From Rhodocyclaceae bacterium (GTDB lineage Bacteria; Pseudomonadota; Gammaproteobacteria; Burkholderiales; Rhodocyclaceae), in assembly GCA_018261935.1 (NCBI GenBank), contig JAGTRP010000020.1, positions 28,170-92,169 on the forward strand: a DNA stretch of 64,000 nt, written 5' to 3'. A program made the translations under genes and the position numbers. This document shows positions 61,001 through 64,000 of this stretch, one piece after another (position 1 is the first letter of the stretch; each line of letters starts with the position of its first letter). The notes under the pieces were generated by a model. It was not told the DNA's origin, did no database searches, and was given only the letters and a program-made list of their open reading frames with translations.

Positions 61001-63250
61001 GTCGCCGCCTGCCCCGATGATGAGATCAGCGCCAGCATTTCCATAGAAGTAGTCGGTATTGGTGGTGCCGAGAACAATATTGACTGGCTCGCCTGCGCTG
61101 TACGGGAAGAACGTGGCGAGTTCGGTCCGCAGGGTTTCCCATCGCCCTCCCTGCTCCGCGCTGCACACCCAGGCATCAAGCTGGGTGCCGCTCTCCCAGC
61201 CTAGGCTGGTCAGAGAATCGCCGACGTAACGGGAAATCTCAAGCAGATCGATAAAGGCATTCTTCTCGTCCGCAGTGCGCAGGGTCTCCAACCGGGTCTG
61301 CATGGCACCGAAATCGATGTGGATGCCCGTCTCGTCCAGCACAAGGCTCACATCATCCAGGTAGGGCTTGAGCCGGGTCTGGAGAGCGAGTCCGGCGTAC
61401 ACCGACTGCCGAAGGGCCTGGTAGCTCTTTTCCAGGAGGTCGATCTGGGTGGCACTGAGGCGCGGAACACTAAAACTGTAGCTGTAGCTGGAACCCGATG
61501 AATCGCCATCCATGCCAGGGACTTCGACGGTCCCGGTGTTAACAGCCACGGCGACCCCATTGCCGAAGCTTATGGCATACGGTCCAAAGTTCAGGAAGGT
61601 TGCGCCGTTGAAGCGCTCCAGGATGCCCATCTTACGGTTCAGTTCTGCCGCCTGGGCTTTCATGGCAGCGTAGTGGACGGCATCGACGGGATAGAGCTCG
61701 TCCAGTGGGGTTTGGCTCATCCCCAGCGGGCAGAACGTTTCGAGAGACAGCCGGGCGGCTTCGTTGTCGGTCATGTCCGGCAGGACATAGGACAGGGCGA
61801 AGCCCCGGCTGGCGGCGGCCTGGGCCGAGGTCTGCAGGGTGGAGGTCCCCGACCAGGCATCGAGCAGGGGATCGATCTCGGCCAGCAGGGCGTCCCGGGT
61901 CCGGTAGCCTTCGTCCAGGAGCCCCTGGACCTGGGTGGCGAGCGCCGGCGAGAGGCTGGCGGCTTCCCGCAGGTCCCGCACCGCCCCGGACCCCTGCATG
62001 TCCGGCAGGGCCAGGGCCTCTGAGGTCAGCGGCACGCCGCCCGAGACGGGCTGGTTGAAGGGGTTGGGGAGTTCCTCGATGCTGCCGTCCTCGAATTGCC
62101 GGTAGAAGGGGTTTTCCACCAGGTTGAGGGCGTAGGCACCGCCGGTGGTGCCGTCGGTGCGGGTGTGGCCCGAGGTGAGGGAAATCGAGTTGCCGGTGGA
62201 GAGGATCTGGCCGCTCGTGGCGGCGGTGAGATCGATGCTGGCGATACCGGCTTCGGCGAGGGTCTTCAATTCCCTGGACTGGCTGATGCCGTCCTGGTTG
62301 AGGTCCTGCCAGACGCGTACCTCCCCATAGGCGGCGTCCTGGCTGTCGAAGACGCCGTCGTGGTTGGCGTCGAGGTCCGCGAGGGCGGCAAAGCCGTTGG
62401 CGGCGGTCTGGCCGTTGGCGAGGACGGTATCGACGCCGAAGAGTTCGCTGCCGTTGTCGATGGTGCCGTTGCCGTTGCGGTCCATCACGAGGAAGGCGTC
62501 GTCGGCCTTGACCCAGCCGGTGCCGGTGCGAACCCCGTCGCCGTCGTGATCGAAGAGGACGATACTGTCGCCGCTGGCGCTGACGGTTTCAATGCCGTCG
62601 CCGTCGCCGTCGCCGTCGAGGTCCAGGGTCAGGGGGTCGCGTTGGAACCAAGAGCGGGCTCGAATCCAAAGGTCATTAATCTCAGGGTTTAGTGCAACAA
62701 TCTCTTTCCAAAAACTGGTTTTGGCAAGGTCAATAGTAAAAGCTACTCTATCTCCCAGGCCACTTATCTCATTCTGAAAATTTGTCCAAGCTGCTGTGGC
62801 GGCGTCCGATAGGGCATCCTCATTTGCAATACACTCCTTAAGTGCAGCCCCCCCTAGGTTAACAGCAATAGCTACCGCCTTAATGTTTGGTGGCAAGAAT
62901 GGAATGCCCGCAACTATCCCTGCAAAGGCGGAGACTGCTCCAGCCATTGCGGCGTTATATGCCCTTCGATCACCTGTCGCCAGGGCCTCCGCCATTTGGG
63001 CTTTCGCAACTTCATATGCTGCCAAGTTAACGGTCATTCCTGCGATACCCGAGTAATAAGCAAGGTTGGTCGCTTTTATGGCTTCAAAAGCTTTATTCAT
63101 TACAGTAACAGCCGCACCGAATATATTAAGATGTGAATCAAAATTTTGAATCGGGGTGCCATTGCCATCAGAAATGGACTTCATTCCGCCTGCAGCCAAA
63201 AATATGGATCCTACAACTTCACCAAGGCCAGCTATAGTCGGCACAATCAT
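58082..63250 (-). CDS. Large RTX protein with AT-rich hydrophobic N-terminus (putative toxin)
   Basis: This 1722-residue protein is exported by type I secretion (no signal peptide). Residues 1-180 are hydrophobic with small-residue helices (MAGAVSAFAGIVAGIPF, AVAIAVNLGGAAL) and are encoded by visibly AT-richer DNA. Residues about 205-300 hold EF-hand-like calcium loops (LDLDGDGDGDGIE, DRNGNGTIDNGSELFG). A domain of unknown function follows to about 720. RTX nonapeptides (GGxGxDxL-type) then alternate with four HCBP-related modules (VYVFGRGDGQDTI, ILPADVVLTRP, VEFADGTVWD). The last 150 residues resemble a type I export signal region. It overlaps the upstream membrane protein gene (ATGA). A toxin or adhesin role is inferred. 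Confidence 0.88.
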   Translation of the reverse strand: MIVPTIAGLGEVVGSIFLAAGGMKSISDGNGTPIQNFDSHLNIFGAAVTVMNKAFEAIKATNLAYYSGIAGMTVNLAAYEVAKAQMAEALATGDRRAYNAAMAGAVSAFAGIVAGIPFLPPNIKAVAIAVNLGGAALKECIANEDALSDAATAAWTNFQNEISGLGDRVAFTIDLAKTSFWKEIVALNPEINDLWIRARSWFQRDPLTLDLDGDGDGDGIETVSASGDSIVLFDHDGDGVRTGTGWVKADDAFLVMDRNGNGTIDNGSELFGVDTVLANGQTAANGFAALADLDANHDGVFDSQDAAYGEVRVWQDLNQDGISQSRELKTLAEAGIASIDLTAATSGQILSTGNSISLTSGHTRTDGTTGGAYALNLVENPFYRQFEDGSIEELPNPFNQPVSGGVPLTSEALALPDMQGSGAVRDLREAASLSPALATQVQGLLDEGYRTRDALLAEIDPLLDAWSGTSTLQTSAQAAASRGFALSYVLPDMTDNEAARLSLETFCPLGMSQTPLDELYPVDAVHYAAMKAQAAELNRKMGILERFNGATFLNFGPYAISFGNGVAVAVNTGTVEVPGMDGDSSGSSYSYSFSVPRLSATQIDLLEKSYQALRQSVYAGLALQTRLKPYLDDVSLVLDETGIHIDFGAMQTRLETLRTADEKNAFIDLLEISRYVGDSLTSLGWESGTQLDAWVCSAEQGGRWETLRTELATFFPYSAGEPVNIVLGTTNTDYFYGNAGADLIIGAGGDDVLYGTGGNDSLYGGNGDDVLRGGTGNDVLDGGAGNDTLDGGTGSTNEGYGNDIYVFGRGDGQDTVIDQDETAGNVDTIRFKTGILPADVTLSRPADYNNDLLLSIAGATDSIRVKDWFSGTANRVEQVEFADGTVWSIDTLTQAPVQGTAGNDILNGNDTLFDTIYGQDGNDVLNGYGGADSLYGGNGNDTLYGGTNNDVLEGGAGNDLLYGGTGPGADNGYGADVYVFGRGDGQDTIVDQDATVGILDTIRLKAGILPADVVLTRPLNAIYDLVLSIAGTADSIRVVDWFNGTANQIERVEFADGTVWDITVLSQAPLMGDASPNTIYGSDTLFDTIYGMDGNDVLYGYGGADTLYGGNGDDTLYGGTNNDVLEGGAGNDLLSDGYGSDVYVFGRGDGQDTIVDQDATVGILDTIRFKAGILPADVVLTRPLNAINDLLLSIAGTTDSIRIKDWFNGTANQIERIEFADGTVWDTTVLSQAPLMGDASSNTIYGNDTLFDIINGQDGNDVLYGQGGADTLYGGNGSDTLYGGTNNDVLEGGAGNDLLYGGIGPNAGEGYGADVYVFGRGDGQDTIVDNDATVGREDTIRFKAGILPTDVVLSRPADNTNDLLLSLAGTTDSIRVSNWFYDPSYRVERVEFADGTVWDTSVLTNAPMKGTVGSDVLNGSDSVNDTLQGLDGNDQLLGQGGNDNLYGGNGTDTLSGGTGNDYLSGDAGGDSLNGNDGNDILQGGADNDSLTDTLGANLFDGGSGTDTMTGGASNEVCIGGTGNDTLNPGAGADVILFNKGDGADIVAATTGTDNTLSLGGGIAYSDLVFQKNASDLVVKVGATDQITFANWYASTTNHSALNLQVVAEAMADFAPGGTDPLRDNKVERFDFNGLVGAFDAARVADSTLTSWALTNALTNFYLAGDDGAAIGGDLAYQYGKNGMLASISVSATQSVMGNAGFGTQPQALQPLATLQAGTVKLT
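59036..61080. repeat. Four ~500-bp RTX/HCBP modules in tandem
   Basis: Inside the RTX gene, a module of about 170 codons (nonapeptides, FGRGDGQDTI, FKAGILPADVV, WFNGTANQIERVEFADGTVW, QAPLMG) recurs at intervals of about 490-525 bp. The two middle copies (about 59.56-60.05 and 60.05-60.57 kb) are nearly identical in DNA, indicating recent duplication or gene conversion. Copy-number changes by recombination or assembly collapse are likely here. Confidence 0.85.
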
Positions 63251-63585
63251 CTCCCAAAGTAAATGGCCATCGATTGGCCGACAAGAATTCCAAACAAAAG
63301 AGTTGCCTTGGCGAAGGCAATAACGGCAATTTGGACTCGCATCTTGGATTTTTTATCTAAATTGCTCCGTTTTATTTCATTCGTGACACTCGGGATGCCC
63401 CAGCCTTTCTCATATGCAATCGGGAAGGTTTTTTTCACAATGGCCCCGGCAACGTATATGTCTAACAAACCGAGCAACACCAGGGCGCCAATCCAAAGCC
63501 AATAATTAATACCAAGCCAGTGGCCTGCCGGAATAAACCAGCCAACAACAGATCCCGCAAATAGATATAGTCTTTCGTCTTGCAT
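63247..63585 (-). CDS. Small membrane protein coupled to the RTX gene (putative immunity protein)
   Basis: ATG 63585 has GGAAGG seven bases upstream and gives 112 residues; ATG 63618 would add 11 without a ribosome-binding site. Two or three hydrophobic helices are visible (about 5-22, 27-50 and 84-105), separated by a basic cytoplasmic loop (KRSNLDKKSKMR). It lies in AT-rich DNA that continues into the RTX N-terminus, and its stop overlaps the RTX start (ATGA). Small multi-helix proteins encoded next to membrane-acting toxins often confer immunity, which is my inference here. I recognise no family. Confidence 0.65.
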   Translation of the reverse strand: MQDERLYLFAGSVVGWFIPAGHWLGINYWLWIGALVLLGLLDIYVAGAIVKKTFPIAYEKGWGIPSVTNEIKRSNLDKKSKMRVQIAVIAFAKATLLFGILVGQSMAIYFGR

Positions 63586-63675
63586 CGCCATGCCTTCCAA
63601 GGCAAACACATGAGCCATTAAATTGCCGCAAGTTGTGAGTTATTGGTTTTCATGGAAACATATCTACTTATATTC

Positions 63676-63909
63676 CTAGTTCTTAGCAGCCTGTTCCATA
63701 ATTTCCATTCGCGTCGCGTGCTGAGAATCTCCCAAATGATATACATCGTTCACCTGCAAGCCACTTGGAATTTGGTGGGTGATGAAGATCATGGTGGCCT
63801 TGCCCTTCAGCCGGTTGATGGTCTTGGCGAAATGCTCGGCCGTGGGCTGGTCGAGGTTGGAGACCGCCTCGTCGAAGATGAGTATCTTCGGCCGCTTCAA
63901 TAGCATACG
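63676..63909 (-). pseudogene. C-terminal remnant of a type I secretion ABC exporter
   Basis: About 75 residues match the end of an HlyB-like ATPase: LLKRPKILIFDEAVSNLD (Walker B and D-loop), AEHFAKTINRLKGK, then MIFITHQIP with the switch His. Upstream of LLKRPK (about 63905) the sequence no longer fits the family; the signature motif, Walker A and the membrane domain are missing. The gene has therefore been cut, by deletion or insertion, at about that point. It lies upstream of the putative immunity and RTX genes, where an intact exporter gene would be expected. Confidence 0.8.
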
Positions 63910-64000
63910 ATTCCACACAACTCATCGAACATAAACTGACGTGCTGACGTCCAATCCTCAACTTTCTGTTGCGCGGGCTTTCCAGGCGCCCGGCTTGCTG
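63910..64000. other. Foreign junction sequence at the window edge
   Basis: These 91 bp follow the break in the exporter remnant. They contain a short inverted repeat GACGT-N4-ACGTC near 63939-63952. On the minus strand, a frame entering from beyond the window ends with residues GAWKARATES at a stop near 63960, possibly the end of another gene such as a transposase. I cannot identify it. Confidence 0.35.

Overview
The window is about 64 kb of GC-rich bacterial chromosome. Phenol and catechol genes of the dmp type, a PEP-CTERM protein, several sigma-54 activators and multihaem cytochrome genes suggest a betaproteobacterium, probably near the Rhodocyclales (Azoarcus/Thauera/Azospira-like). That placement is inference; there is no rRNA or other marker here.

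Layout. 1-17 kb: a 5'-cut secreted protein with a frameshift inside a 15-bp tandem repeat, a CNNM/CorC-type transporter, small secreted and cytoplasmic proteins, a four-PAS histidine kinase followed by a PilZ protein, a CDF cation transporter, a UvrD-family helicase, an MFS transporter, and a three-gene electron-transfer operon (NAD(P)H/FAD/2Fe-2S reductase, membrane b-type protein, octahaem c-type cytochrome). 17-33.6 kb: a complete phenol degradation island. A DmpR-type activator is divergent from dmpKLMNOPQ (phenol hydroxylase plus repair ferredoxin). A GntR regulator is divergent from the meta-cleavage operon dmpB-(GlcG/HbpS-like)-dmpCDE-(SDR)-dmpFGHI, which ends in two tandem terminators. 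Together these take phenol to catechol, ring-cleave it and deliver pyruvate and acetyl-CoA. The dmpR/dmpK gap shows a -24/-12 promoter, a perfect IHF consensus and inverted repeats.

34-43 kb: an unusual locus with a small DUF3135-like protein, a chemoreceptor without a periplasmic domain, a parvulin-type isomerase, an ABC exporter with two cyclic-nucleotide domains and an active-looking C39 peptidase, and a sigma-54 activator. A convergent gene encodes a triple phage-collar-domain protein. 43-56 kb: a GGDEF/EAL protein, an SDR, an NtrB/NtrC-like pair, a multicopper oxidase with an FKBP isomerase and a PEP-CTERM protein, and a solitary GspF divergent from a lytic transglycosylase.

56-64 kb, minus strand: a type I secretion region with a large RTX protein, an HlyD adaptor, a small membrane protein translationally coupled upstream of the RTX gene, and a remnant of the ABC exporter. 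The RTX N-terminus and the small membrane gene are clearly AT-richer than everything around them. That fits an exchanged toxin/immunity pair and is my leading candidate for an undescribed system. No tRNA, rRNA, CRISPR array or intact insertion sequence was seen.
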